A stretch of DNA of 64,000 nucleotides from Diphasiastrum complanatum (lineage: Eukaryota; Streptophyta; Lycopodiopsida; Lycopodiales; Lycopodiaceae). The notes beneath the pieces are model-generated. The model saw only the letters and a program-made list of their open reading frames with translations, ran no database searches and was not told where the DNA came from. Of the stretch, positions 1-10,010 are shown in pieces. Every line of letters begins with the position of its first letter. The stretch's first letter is position 1. The position numbers and the translations under genes were made by a program. The stretch covers positions 62,001 to 126,000 of the forward strand of contig MU831544.1 of the NCBI GenBank assembly GCA_029204225.1, given 5' to 3'.

Positions 1-1952
1 GAACAATGTCGGTGGAGAAGCCCAAGTCTAGGAGACTCTGGATGAGCCGTGAGCGAGGAACAGAATCAAAGGCTTTCCTGAAGTCCACAAAACAGCAGTA
101 AACCCTCTCTCTCCTACGCTTAGCCTCCTCGATCAAGGCTCCCAATGTGAAGATGTGATCTGCAGTGGAATAATGGGCTCGGAAACCAGCCTGACCCATG
201 GCATGTAGTCTCCTAGTCTCCGCCTCTGAGCTCACAACAGACTATAGTATGGTACCATATAGTTTCACCAGGACATGCCCAATCATGATGGTGCGGTAGT
301 TACTCGGAATCATGGGGTCACCATTCTTCTGGATGGGGTGGATAATGTTAGTGCACCAGGAGGATGGGAAACCAGAAACAACTGCGGAGTTAAGAAGGGT
401 GGCTGTAGTGGGGACGAGTATGTCGGAGGCATGGGAAAGGAGTTCAGATTCAAGGTCTTCGATATCTCTGGCCTTATGGGATTTCATCTTCTTAAAGGCT
501 GCGAGTACCATGTCAGATCTGAAGAAGGAGAACTCAGATGGCCTTGGAGATATGGAAATAGGTGAGTCGGTAGGTACCGTGTATAGGCTCGTAGCATAGT
601 CAATCCATATGCCGAGGTCCTCCAGGAGAGGTGGTGGAGAGCGAGGAATGAGCTCGCGCCAAAAAGTGCCCGAAGAAGAGCCGAAAAGGAGGTCAATGAG
701 ATGTTTCCCTTCAGAACCATCATGGGAGCGTTTCTTATGGCGAAGAGCAAGATGGTAGGAGTGTTGGGAAGATCGAAGTAGATGTGGGGCATGGATGCGT
801 GAGTAGGTTACTGACTGATGAAGAGAACAACACTCAGTATCATACCAAGGAGGGTGTAGTGGTCGAGGTGTGCGTCGGGTATTTCTGGGGAGGGTTTTGT
901 GGGGAGGGTTAGTGATGCAGCCGTGTGGAGAGAGGTGGTGAGAAAATCAGCCTAGGTGTCGACTGGACTGTCATGAGGAAAGGAGTGTAAAAGTGAAGTC
1001 AAGGATTGCCGGTACAGTGGCATGTAAGTGGGATCAAATGTGTATGTGGGTGCTCGGGTAAGAATGGTTAGTGTAGATGAATGAGTGGGTGAGAGGTGGC
1101 CAAGAAATGAGTGATCAGAGAGGGTGTGGGAAAAACGTGGAAGTCAGAATCTATGGGTAAAAAGGATGGTGACCCCATGAGATAGTCAACGACACTATGT
1201 CCTCCACTGTGAGGGTGGCATGTATAACTGTCTGAATGTGGCCAGCAGGGTAAGCCATTATAAATGGCTAGCTCATGTGCCTCTCCAAACTGCAATAAGT
1301 GCTCACCATATGAAGTAATAGGTCCCAAACTAACCGCGGAGGTCCTGGTAACTCCTAGCATATCACTGTCCAGGGCACGAACACGTAGCTGATCAGTGGT
1401 GTCAAAGAAATCTGTCTATCGCGAAGATGTTCGGGCATTAAAATCCCCCGTGAGGAGAATATGCCCTCGCTCTGAAAATCTGATAATATCTAGTGAGAGA
1501 TCCTGATATGGAGATCCAATACCCTCAGCAAAAGACGAGGACTCTGGTGGAAAGTAACATGGTGCAATAAAAAGATCTCTATCCAAGCCAATATCCTGAC
1601 CCACGATGCGAGTCCATATGTAGCGGGCCTGCTCGTCATGTCGGATGAAGTCAATACTCGAATGAAGAGCCTCTCTGTACAAACAGGCAACCCCACCTGA
1701 ACCTCGTCCACTAGCAGATCTAGTCTCTCGTCTGAATACTGAGTCCCAGCATCTATATCCAGGAAAAGAAGGAAGTCCGTGCTCTGGGCTCTCGTGTGTC
1801 TCCATGAAGAATAATATATCCCTGCCTGTAACGAAATCAACAAGGTCCCCTGCCGTAGAAGATGAATGTATGCCAGCACAATTCCACACTCCAATCCGAA
1901 GGTGGTGTGGATGGGGCCCCAGGGTGCTCCCACCCCCGGGCACCTCAAATCC
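1..1952 (-). pseudogene. LINE copy 1 ORF2 (endonuclease and N-terminal reverse transcriptase), broken and partial
   Basis: ORF2 nicks the target and reverse-transcribes the LINE RNA there. The endonuclease (exonuclease-endonuclease-phosphatase fold) begins at LRIGVWNCAGI with the catalytic-site Asn, continues through METHES and GSGGVACLYRE (1943-1416) with LLTGDFNA, and resumes in another frame at 1361-1068 with VVDYLMGSP. The linker to the reverse transcriptase follows at 792-484. The RT start, with KMKSHKARDIEDLESELL and NYRTIMIGHVL, is at 511-242. Bases 1-150 still encode FRKAFDSVP-like RT sequence. There are at least four frame changes. The catalytic YADD would lie beyond the window edge. 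Confidence 0.85.
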
Positions 1953-1955
1953 CTA
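1953..1955 (-). other. In-frame UAG between ORF1 and ORF2 (copy 1)
   Basis: The codon after the ORF1 residues SKSQC is TAG. The same frame then runs on through GFEVPGGGSTLG and HPHHLRIGVWN into the endonuclease without an ATG. The same arrangement occurs at 10008-10010 and 15085-15087. The downstream 40 bases are G/C-rich and can form GGTGC/GCACC pairing. Readthrough or reinitiation is inferred, not shown. Confidence 0.7.
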
Positions 1956-3234
1956 GCACTGGGATTTGCTAGGTGCACTATCAAGAAAGCGCACTCGTCC
2001 ATCTCGGTAAATGACTCGTCTGCCAGACTCACGGGCTGCCTGAAAGGCTTTACGCCTCTCCTCTACCTGGATATATGTGAGGTCGTCATCCATATAGATA
2101 GTGGTGCCACGAAGCTTAGATCTGCACCGTAACGCATCTTGGCGACTCTCTAGAGAAGTGAAACGGATAACGAGTGTAGTTGCATCTCTGGTGGTCCTCC
2201 AAGCTGTATCTAGCCCATCTGTCATGTGTCCTAGAGTGGTCTCGAGAAATCTTGTGGCTTCGGCAATGGCATCTTGTGTGTCCGGTATCGCACGAACCCT
2301 GATGTTGTTGGCCTTTTGCTCCCTTGACCTCTCTTCCGAAATGGTGGCTGAGATGACGGAGGAGATGGGGGCGCTAGGCTTGGTGCCTTTCTGCAAGACT
2401 GCTGCCCATGAATCTTTATGCTGCTCAATTTTACTCTCAAGCTCCTTTATCATGGTGGTGGTTGATTCAAATTTCAGAGGCTGCAACCTGCTTAGTGTTG
2501 ATCACCTGCACTCAAGAAGCGACTTTGGACTGCAACACATTTTTTTTTCTTTGAGTAAGGAGACCACTATCCCTTTTGTGATAGTTCATGTTTCAAAAGC
2601 TGGAAATCAGCTTTCATTTGGTCAGCTTCCCAGGAGGAAAATAGTTCCGTGGATTTGAAGGGAGTGTATGGGATGGGTACTGCAGATGGGGGAGCTGTGG
2701 TTCTTGGGTAATGGGGATGGGAAGAAGGCCGGTAGGGATGGCCAGAGCGATAGGGTGGGAGAGTGGGGACGAGGAAGAGGCAGAAGAAGAAGAAGATGAA
2801 AGAGAGGGAGGAACAGCAGAGGAGAGAGAAGAAGAGGAGGAAGAAATTGAGAGTGGGGAAGAAGAGAAAGAAGAAGAAGGGGGTGCCACATCCTTTATAC
2901 ATAGCAATGACAAATCTGAGGACAGATCTGAGGACAGTGAGGGGGATGGCAAATCTGTAGACAGCGAGGAGTTTGCATCGGACGACAAATCTTTTGGCAG
3001 CGAGGACTCTGATCCAGCAACGAGGGTGGTGAGGGTCTTTTCAGCAAGGGGGGTGCTGCTTTCAGCGAGGGTGCCTTTTCCAGCGATGGGGGTGTCTTTT
3101 TCAGTGATGGGGAGGGTGTTGGTTTCCGCGAGGGGGGGGTGGAGATAGTAGCGATGGGTGGTCCGACGTGGAGGGAGAGAGGGTGCGGTGCGAGGGACAG
3201 CAGAAGAAGCAGCAGCAGATCCGCATGGAGCCAT
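1956..3234 (-). pseudogene. LINE copy 1 ORF1 (coiled coil + RRM-like RNA-binding protein), frameshifted
   Basis: ORF1 of L1-type elements binds the element's RNA as a chaperone in the cytoplasmic particle. The first about 200 residues (3234-2614) are Ser/Pro/Leu-rich and look disordered, with long Ser runs. A shift near 2700-2570 moves to the frame with the family motif STELFSSW, also seen in copy 3. A second shift near 2490 enters the 177-residue conserved part (2486-1956): a short coiled coil (MIKELESKIEQHKDSW), then an RRM-like domain around NIRVRAIPDTQD and LVIRF, then a basic tail domain with RESGRRVIYRDGRVRF. The order coiled coil, RRM, C-terminal domain fits the Transposase_22 type of ORF1. 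At least two frameshifts disable it. Confidence 0.8.
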
Positions 3235-3235
3235 C

Positions 3236-3237
<2 letters not shown>

Positions 3238-3279
<42 letters not shown>
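3238..3279. repeat. (GA)n/(CT)n tract, 42 bp
   Basis: Pure dinucleotide run immediately upstream of LINE copy 1. The CT strand is the LINE sense strand. Confidence 0.98.
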
Positions 3280-3281
<2 letters not shown>

Positions 3282-4107
3282 TGGTTTCAATGATTTGCTA
3301 TGGTTTTCTATTTGTTTATTTACAAAGCAAGCACTTGCCATATCATGCTTTCGCATTCGCACTACATATGTACTCATTTTTGTTGATCACATTGAGCTGA
3401 TTCACATTTTTGTAGCAAGCTATGAGATGGGTGGTTATGCTTCATAGCCGTTGTCAAGTTTGATCTCGTTCAGTATAGTTTCATATGATTACATTTCACA
3501 CAATACAGATTCGATTGAAAACCAGGATAGAAAATCACTTAATGGTCCAAAACTGGCCCGCACTGGTCTTGAAACTCTTGCCAAACTAGATAAATGAACT
3601 GCTCTCAAAAAAACCTTTCATTTGATACCCATTTTGGTGCCCAAAAAATTATTTTTAAAAAATAATTGCATTCCAGATCATGTTCCGGTACGTGGCCTGC
3701 GACATTAACACAGCCCAGCACATAAAAAAATTTCATCTTAAAAAGGAACACCTTTTGCTGCCACTTTCCTTGTATCTTCAAAAATTTAAAGCAAAAAGCT
3801 AGCAGATTAAATCCTTGTAGAAAAAGAGAAACCAAGAGTGAGTGCTCCATCAAACACAAACCCAAGATGCCATTTCACGATGCTTCTGCACAGCTATTCC
3901 TTGGGCTGTCAACTTCATCTCTCACCAACGAGTTCTCTCAAAATCGTGTTTCAATCCCAGATATCTTTTAGCATCTCTCTAGTCATACTTTTGCTGATAC
4001 TCAAGTGCCATTTACACACTTCCTCAGGGAATGATGTTCTCCTCTCTTATCAACAAGATCAGATCTCTTCTTTCAAAAAAAATTTCTCTCAATGCTGACA
4101 TCATCAT
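3280..4107. other. No recognisable feature
   Basis: AT-rich sequence with no convincing coding frame. Short open frames here lack any recognisable motif. It may be intron or intergenic DNA of the gene whose exon lies at 4944-5164. Confidence 0.5.
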
Positions 4108-4120
4108 GGCTCTGATACAA
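4108..4120 (-). other. Copia-type primer binding site relic with LTR end
   Basis: On the minus strand the sequence TTCAATTTGTATCAGAGCC matches the usual LTR end followed by the initiator-Met tRNA primer site of plant copia elements, with one change in the TGGTATCAGAGC core. The LTR would extend to the right from 4123. Its start was not identified, but it probably lies before about 4600. No coding part of this element was found. Confidence 0.5.
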
Positions 4121-4845
4121 ATTGAAGGTCCCACTTCAATCACAAACATTGTTTGTTGGCATTCATGACAATGCTAGGCAAATTAGAGCAATCAATCATG
4201 AGAGAGAAACATTCACCAGAGATATACATACATTGAGAGGAACTCCACGAGTGTCATGTAGATTCACTAAACTCAAATGAAAGAGATAGTCCAATAAAGA
4301 AAGGGGTGTGGCCCCTTGTAAGTACCAAGCCTTAACTTGACAGCAAATAGCCTTAACAAAATAACATCGGCCATGGCCCATTGGGTCCAAGCTAGACCAA
4401 AACATTTGATGTATAAATGTGTGAGGCCTAAACTTGGCCATTATTTGCACCAAAGGAAATGTTAAATTCATTGCAACACCAAGGAAAGCACAACAAACCC
4501 TTGTAACAAGAGTCAAATAGAGCCCATAAATACCTACATGGTCTCTGAAAAATATATGAAAGAGCAGGAGATCTATTGAATGAAAGGTTCGCTATTTATC
4601 AATGTAAATCTCAACATAAATTTTCATACGTTTGAATTCTTCCTTACACAGCTCACCCACAGAATGGGACTATGTCTACAATATTCTTGCTCGGGACATT
4701 TCCACACCATAAGTAAAAGATAAATGTGTAAAAGTCTATAGATTTCACCATTGTTTAATTTACATCCACAACAAATAAGGTACTCTGAATACATCCAGTT
4801 TTCTGGAGTTTAAGGATCAAATTGTCTTACATAAATAGGAGATGC

Positions 4846-4847
<2 letters not shown>

Positions 4848-4941
<94 letters not shown>
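4848..4941. repeat. (GA)n/(CT)n tract, about 94 bp, free of LINE
   Basis: Pure GA on plus. On the minus strand the CT run starts two bases after a consensus-like splice donor GT (4943-4942) of the host exon at 4944-5164, so it lies at the start of an intron. No LINE is attached. It ends (minus) in CTCATG, as do the two free tracts at 37309 and 43501. Confidence 0.97.
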
Positions 4942-4943
<2 letters not shown>

Positions 4944-5164
4944 CTCGCACTGTGCAGCAATACTTTTCTCACAATTATGCCAAGCATTCCTCCAGGAAAT
5001 TTCATCTCTAAAAGCAAGCACATAAGGTCCCTTTGAAGGGTCATCATCAATCCCAGCAGGCACTGGCATCCTCAACAATGGCAGGATAGGATTATATGCA
5101 GCAACTGTAGCTGCAGGGGAAAGATCTTGAAGTTGTGGGTTACCATTCTTAAGTTCCTGCTTTC
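4944..5164 (-). CDS. Internal exon of an unidentified host gene
   Basis: The minus strand shows an acceptor (ATCCAG before 5164), 221 open bases, and a donor (GAG followed by GTTCTC at 4943). The translation is of globular-protein character and unlike any retroelement. It includes LSPAATVAAYNPILPLL, RMPVPAGIDDDPSKGPYVLA and RDEISWRNAWHNCEKSIAAQ. It starts in phase 1 and ends at a codon boundary. The downstream intron opens with the 94-bp (CT)n tract. Flanking exons were not found; the upstream intron appears to hold the hAT element at 5660 and the copia relic at 6120. The product was not recognised. Balanced composition, a proline/acidic loop followed by an Arg/Trp-rich helix, and matching splice signals support a real exon; conservation could not be tested. 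Confidence 0.55.
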
Positions 5165-5659
5165 CTGGATAAATCAAGGACCAAGGTAAAATTAGCCAAT
5201 CTATTTTGCACTCTTGTTGACCAACCTCCAAAAAATAAATATCCATAATAGAGGACATTAAAATAATGAAGTAATTTTTGCAAAGACTTCAAGCTTGAAC
5301 GTGCAAAGTTCTAGTAGACTTTGTCCCCAGCTATCATTTTTTGCCCTGCCCTCAAAAATAGTTAATCAAAGGATTTGCCTAAAAAAACAAAATCTCATAG
5401 TACCAATGTCCAAGTCCCTAATATAAATCTTATGAATTTTATTGCAAATCTGTCCAACTATAAAAATGTCCGAGTTTCAAAATTGCAGAGATTCAAGTCT
5501 AGCATATTTAGCTAATTCAAGAAAACTAAGAGACAATCAACTAACAATTACACATTACATTGGAGAGGTCTTCCACCATTATTTCTTCAGCTAACACTAA
5601 TTCAGACTCTACACAATTGCACTCAAACTCTATGGATAGACCTAGTAGAGCATTATCAG

Positions 5660-5955
5660 CTTAGAAACCAGTTCTGACCCTTTTGGGCCAGAACATACTG
5701 GGTTTGGAACTTTTTTCTTTTTTTTAATAAATGAAAAAAACAGGATTTAAAGCACCTGCACACTTCCTTTTTGAGGGACGCACCTTGAGAATACCTCGAC
5801 AGTTGTACCTGTCTCTCAACCTTCTATGTCTATCCAGCATAGATGACTCCAGCGTAGTTTTAACTTCTTAACCGGCATATTTGGTCAGGTTCCTGAACAG
5901 AACGCATTCTGGAATGCGTTCCAGAACGTGTTCTGTTCCAGCACAGGCAACTATG
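5660..5955. mobile_element. hAT-like miniature element, 296 bp
   Basis: The 8-bp sequence ATTATCAG occurs at 5652-5659 and again at 5956-5963, exactly flanking a segment that starts CTTAGAAACCAGTTCTG and ends, on the opposite strand, CATAGTTGCCTGTGCTGG. These are imperfect inverted termini. Inside, GTTCTGG/CCAGAAC motifs cluster near both ends, with a strong inverted repeat at about 5893-5942. An 8-bp duplication and subterminal repeats are hallmarks of hAT elements. There is no transposase. It shares the terminus CATAGTTGC with the larger element at 33856. Confidence 0.75.
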
Positions 5956-6119
5956 ATTATCAGACACAGAAGAGCTCAGATTTGATTCAATGGTCTCTTT
6001 TTGAAACTCAGCATCAAACGGCCTAGCAATTTGCATTTCAACTAGCCTTGTTTTATTATGTCTTTTGTATTATTTCTTCGACGACCTTACCAGCGACATT
6101 GAAAAGACATTCAAGTTTA

Positions 6120-6410
6120 CTGGAACCATGAAGGGCATCCTCATTCGTTAAGCCATTTGGCTTCAAAAACTTCTTGGAGAAGTTGAGTTCTAAGCAAATG
6201 CAACTACTATCTTTTGTCATAATTTTAGTTGTATTTACTTCGTTAAAGACCATGTTCTTCATGCAAGAACAAAGCACTTTGAAGTTCATCATCACTTTGT
6301 AAGTGAAAATATTCAAGCTAGAAAGTAGAGCTTTTTTGTTGTTCTACAAATGATCAAGTAGCTGATATATTCACAAAATAGGTTAGGTATGATACTCTTT
6401 CAGAACTCCC
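6120..6410 (+). pseudogene. Copia RNase H relic
   Basis: With stops and substitutions, the plus strand reads AIWLQKLLGEVEF, then ATTIF, a CHN (from CDN) and SCIY, then HVLHARTKHFEVHHHFVS and CCSTNDQVADIFTK. This is the C-terminal part of copia RNase H, including the ADIFTK box. At least three in-frame stops are present. It is followed at once by a polypurine-tract-like region and an LTR candidate, as expected for the 3' end of a copia element. Confidence 0.75.
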
Positions 6411-6417
6411 CAACAAC

Positions 6418-6463
6418 CCCCCTTTTATCCCAAGTTGTTGGACCAACTTGGGATAAAAGGGGG
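6418..6463. repeat. Perfect 20-bp inverted repeat at copia polypurine tract
   Basis: A 20-base arm running from CCCCC to AAGTTG (6418-6437) is followed by a 6-base loop TTGGAC and the exact reverse complement (6444-6463), which ends in the purine run AAAAGGGGG. The hairpin sits where the copia polypurine tract and LTR start are expected. Confidence 0.95.
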
Positions 6464-7080
6464 TCTTGGATTCCAAAGTCTTTGTGTAACTTATCGTACC
6501 TCGTAGGCTTGTACAAGCTTCTTCTCTTGGTTATCCCGTTGTCTTTGTGATTGTCATTTCTCTTTGCAACTAGAGCTGCTTATTTTCTTCAAAATTGGGC
6601 TCAATAGACCGCTGATAATTGTTATATCCATATGACACTAAGTAGACCCACAACTATTGAAGTCCCACATCTCTTTATTGTTTGTAGACACCTTTAAAGA
6701 ACATATATATTTTACATGATTCTACCAGATATTTGAATTTTCATATTTCCCTCCAACTTAAAATTGAAGAGAGCTCCATAGCTTTTCTTGGTATAAATAG
6801 CCACTAATATGATTCATTATTTCGTCATGAGTTTGGAGTCTTGAGGTCTTGTAGCACAGTATTTCTCTTTAGACATAACGCTAAGGTTGTATTCTCATGT
6901 GCTCATGTCAATGTGTTGAGCCGGATTGTTATGTGTCCCATTTGACTTATAAATATGTGAAAAAATTTGCATGAAACACAAGTCTCAATGTGGATTCAAC
7001 TACATGCATGTCAATGTGCCCCACTTTTATGAATGCTACTTGCTATCTTTCATGCTAGATCTTTAAATACATTCTTAAAG
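6464..7080 (+). repeat. Copia LTR candidate with downstream primer site
   Basis: This segment lies between an RNase H/polypurine tract relic and TGGTATCAAAG at 7082-7092, a copia initiator-Met tRNA primer site. It contains a TATA-like TATAAATA at about 6790 and the common plant LTR phrase around 6860-6910. The boundaries are approximate. An LTR with a 3' coding end on its left and a primer site on its right suggests tandem elements sharing one LTR. Confidence 0.5.
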
Positions 7081-7092
7081 TTGGTATCAAAG

Positions 7093-8027
7093 TACTTTCC
7101 TTCCATGGTGGGAGTGCTAGTTTCTGTCCACACACTTAGCAGATATTCATTTTTCCTGGCGGATCTTTAGCAATCAACAGCAAAAGTTCTTCCAATAAAC
7201 TTGGTGGCAAAAAAAAAAAAGTTGTAGATCATTTTCGGCGACTATTTTGGCTGCCACTATTTTTTCTAGCAGTTATCTTGGCAGATTTTTTGAGTAGTAC
7301 CTATCAAACTTTCTGGCACCTTTTCAGAAGAGGTTTCAGCACAGTTTCATCAGCATTTGTTTGATGAATTTTGACAATTTTTGGAGGCTCCATCACCCTA
7401 TTCTTGAAGTTATTTTCGACTTCACTTGCTGGCTTTCTAGGGTGGTGCCTACCGTCCTTCCCAGCACCCTTTTTGGAGGTGATTTCAACACATATTTCAT
7501 TAGCAGTTGTTTAATGATTTTTGGCCTACGGTCTAGCCATTGCATCATCCTCTTTGCTACCGCGGTTTGAGATGCCATGCTGATTTTTTGAAGCAGCATG
7601 CCCACCTATTTCCAGTGCCCTACTTGGAGGTGATGTTGACATATTTTTGCTACCTTCCAACGCCCATTTTTGAGGGGCTTTCTTTTTCGGCATTTACTTT
7701 GCTAATTCCAAAGCCCACCTTGGTTGTTATTGTAGGTAAATTCAAATGCTATTGGGCCGAATCTAAGATGCTAACAATCAAAAACATTGAACACTTTCAA
7801 ATCTGGAAAATAGTAAACAACCTAGAACAACAATCCTCAAGAAAGAGGAAGCTAAAATTGAGAGAGAAAACTCAAAGCTTGTCATGCACAAATGAATCCC
7901 ACACCATTCTCCTAATGTGGAGAGATGCACATAGATGGGACATGGTAGATGTAAAGGCTAAAGAATGGAGAGCCAAAAACCAACAGTCCATGGAATCGAA
8001 TAGCCAACAAATGTAACTCCTCATAGG
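7093..8027. other. Copia leader or unassigned sequence
   Basis: This follows the primer site at 7082 and contains several diverged copies of a block with TTTCAGCA, CATCAGCA and a TTTTTGG-type end (about 7130-7690). An open frame runs to about 8016 but shows no Gag motif. The stretch ends abruptly where LINE copy 2 begins. Confidence 0.35.
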
Positions 8028-10007
8028 AGATCTTAAGCATCCCCAAACCTGCTCATATAGTGCCATGACCGCCAATATGGTATCAGTGGAAAAATCAAGA
8101 TCCCTCAACCTCTGGATGAGCATATGACACGGGACCGAGTCAAACGCTTTCCGGAAATCCACAAAACAACAATAGACTCTCTCATGTCTGGACCTGGCCT
8201 CCTCAATGATAGCTCGAAGTGTGAACACATGATCAATGGTAAAGAGCCGGCCTGCCCCAAAGCATGTAGTAGACGTGTCTCTGCCTCACAACTGATCGAT
8301 TTGTCTGAAGGATAGTGCCATAAAGTTTAGCCACAATGTGCCCAATCATAATGGTGCGATAGTTGTCGGGTTCATGGAGTCACCACTCTTATGAATGGGG
8401 TGGATGATATTAGTACACCAAGGGAGGGGAAATCTAGAAATGACGGCTTGATTAAGGAGTGAGGCTAAAACAGGTGAGAGTATATCAGAAGCATGGATCA
8501 AGAGTTCGGCCTCTAGGTCTTCTATATCACGAGCACAATGGGTCTTCATTTTCTCAATGGCAAGAGAAACCATAGTCGGGGTGAAAAAGGAGAAGGTGGA
8601 AGGACGAGGAGATATGACAATCGGTTCAGTAGGAAAAGTATAGAGTAAAGTGGCATATTCAGTCCAACAATGTAAATCTTTCAGCAAAGGAGGTGGAGCG
8701 CAGGGGATAAAGTCACGCCAAAATGCACCAGATGAGGAGCTATATATAAGATCTACCAGGCGTTTCCCTTCATAAGTGTCATATATACGTTTTTTATAAC
8801 GACAAGTATATCTATATAGGCGTTTGAGATGGCAAAGATGGGGAGATGGTAACGGAGAGTTGATTTGCGAATGGAATTGATTGCAAACATCATCATACCA
8901 AGGTTGATGAGGATGACAAGATTTTGGGTACTTGGATCTTTTACGATGTTTCGATGGGAAGGCCATAGAGGCAGCAGTATGAAGAACTGTGGTGAGGAAC
9001 GATGCTTGGGAGTGGAGTGGACTATGATAAGGAAAATCTTGGAGTAGGAAAGAGAGCATCTTGGTAAAGGTGTGTGTAAGCGTTACTAAATGTATACTTA
9101 GGGGCGCGATCCATAGGAGAGGGATTAGATGGGGAGTGATCAGGTACTAAGCCCAGATTAATGGAAAGATGGTCAGATAATGTAGTGGGAGAAACAATAA
9201 AGTCAGATAGAAAAGGTATAAGAGATGGAGACCCCGTGAAAAAATCCACAACACTATGCCCACGACTATGGGGGTGGCAAGTATAATCAGCAGATCTCGG
9301 CCAGCAGGATAAAATGACAAGCTCATGGGCCTCACCTAGTTAAAGAAAGTGCTCACCATATGTAGAGACCGGGCCACCATCATCAGCAGATATCCTATCA
9401 GTCCCCATATCCATACTATCCATGGCATGTGTCCTCAAGGGATAATCAGTGATCGTATGAAACTCTGTCTGTCTAGAGGAGGTCCTGGCGTTGAAGTCAC
9501 CCGCCAGAAGTATATAACACGCTCTGCATTAAGAAGAATATCTGATGAGATATCAGCATAAGGGGGGCCCGTACTATCAGCGAAAGTCGAAGACTCTGGT
9601 GGAAAATAGCAAACTGCCAGATACAAATCCCTATCAAGCCCAATACTTCGGCATGAAATTGAAGCCACATGTAGCATGCATGCTCATCCTGTCGAACCAA
9701 ATCAATGATAGGCTGTAATGAGTCCCTGTATAAGCATGCAACTCCACCAGAACCTCTGCCTCCTACAAATCTGGTCTCTGATCGAAAAGCCGAAAACCAT
9801 CTGAATCCATGAAACTCTGGTAGCCCTCGAAACTAACTCTCATGAGTCTCGGTGAAAAGAAGGATGTCCCCGTGTTATGAAGTCTGCTAAATCTCCTGCA
9901 GCTGCTGAAGAATGGATGCCGTTACAATTCCATAGACCAATACGTAGATGATGTGGGTGATGTGGATGGGGTCTCGGGCTGCTCCTACGCTCGAGAGCCC
10001 CAACTTC
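8028..10007 (-). pseudogene. LINE copy 2 ORF2, broken, lacking YADD and C-terminus
   Basis: The endonuclease begins LRIGLWNCNGI near 9940 and includes DRDLYLAVCYFPPESS in the 9677-9435 frame. The C-terminal endonuclease part is at about 9335-9022 with DFFTGSPSLIPFLSD. The linker and RT start lie in one 237-residue frame (9059-8346) with WRDFIPCAPPPLL, KMKTHCARDIEDLEAELL and CTNIIHPIHKSGD. The RT palm start EARSRHERVYCCFVDFRKAF is at 8228-8100. Homology stops near 8028 before the catalytic YADD. At least five frame changes are present. Confidence 0.8.
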
Positions 10008-10010
10008 CTA
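10008..10010 (-). other. In-frame UAG between ORF1 and ORF2 (copy 2)
   Basis: TAG follows GPSTSSA. The frame continues EVGALERRSSPRPHPHH and LRIGLWNCNGI into the endonuclease with no ATG. The next base is G, as in copies 1 and 3. Confidence 0.7.

Larger units (their letters stand above)
1..3237 (-). mobile_element. LINE copy 1 (L1/Tx1-like non-LTR retrotransposon), cut by window edge
   Basis: Reading the minus strand from 3237 down to 1 gives an ORF1 with a coiled coil and an RNA-binding domain, an in-frame UAG, an apurinic-type endonuclease, and the first part of a reverse transcriptase running off the window. Many frame breaks show that it is dead. The 5' end lies directly against a (CT)n tract at 3238-3279; the first ORF1 ATG is at 3234, so it lacks the short leader present in copy 2. 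It is the most divergent of the three minus copies in the Ser/Pro-rich start but clearly the same family in the endonuclease. Confidence 0.9.

Noticed and set aside
2711-3148. Plus-strand Glu/Lys-rich ORF opposite LINE copy 1 ORF1
   Set aside because: Antisense of the Ser/Pro-rich ORF1 start; its composition is forced by the opposite strand.
3238-3279. Open frames of Ser-Leu or Arg-Glu repeats across the (CT)n/(GA)n tracts (here and at 4848, 11194, 22135, 37309, 43501)
   Set aside because: Dinucleotide repeats are open in all frames and give SLSL or ERER by necessity. There is no reason to call protein.
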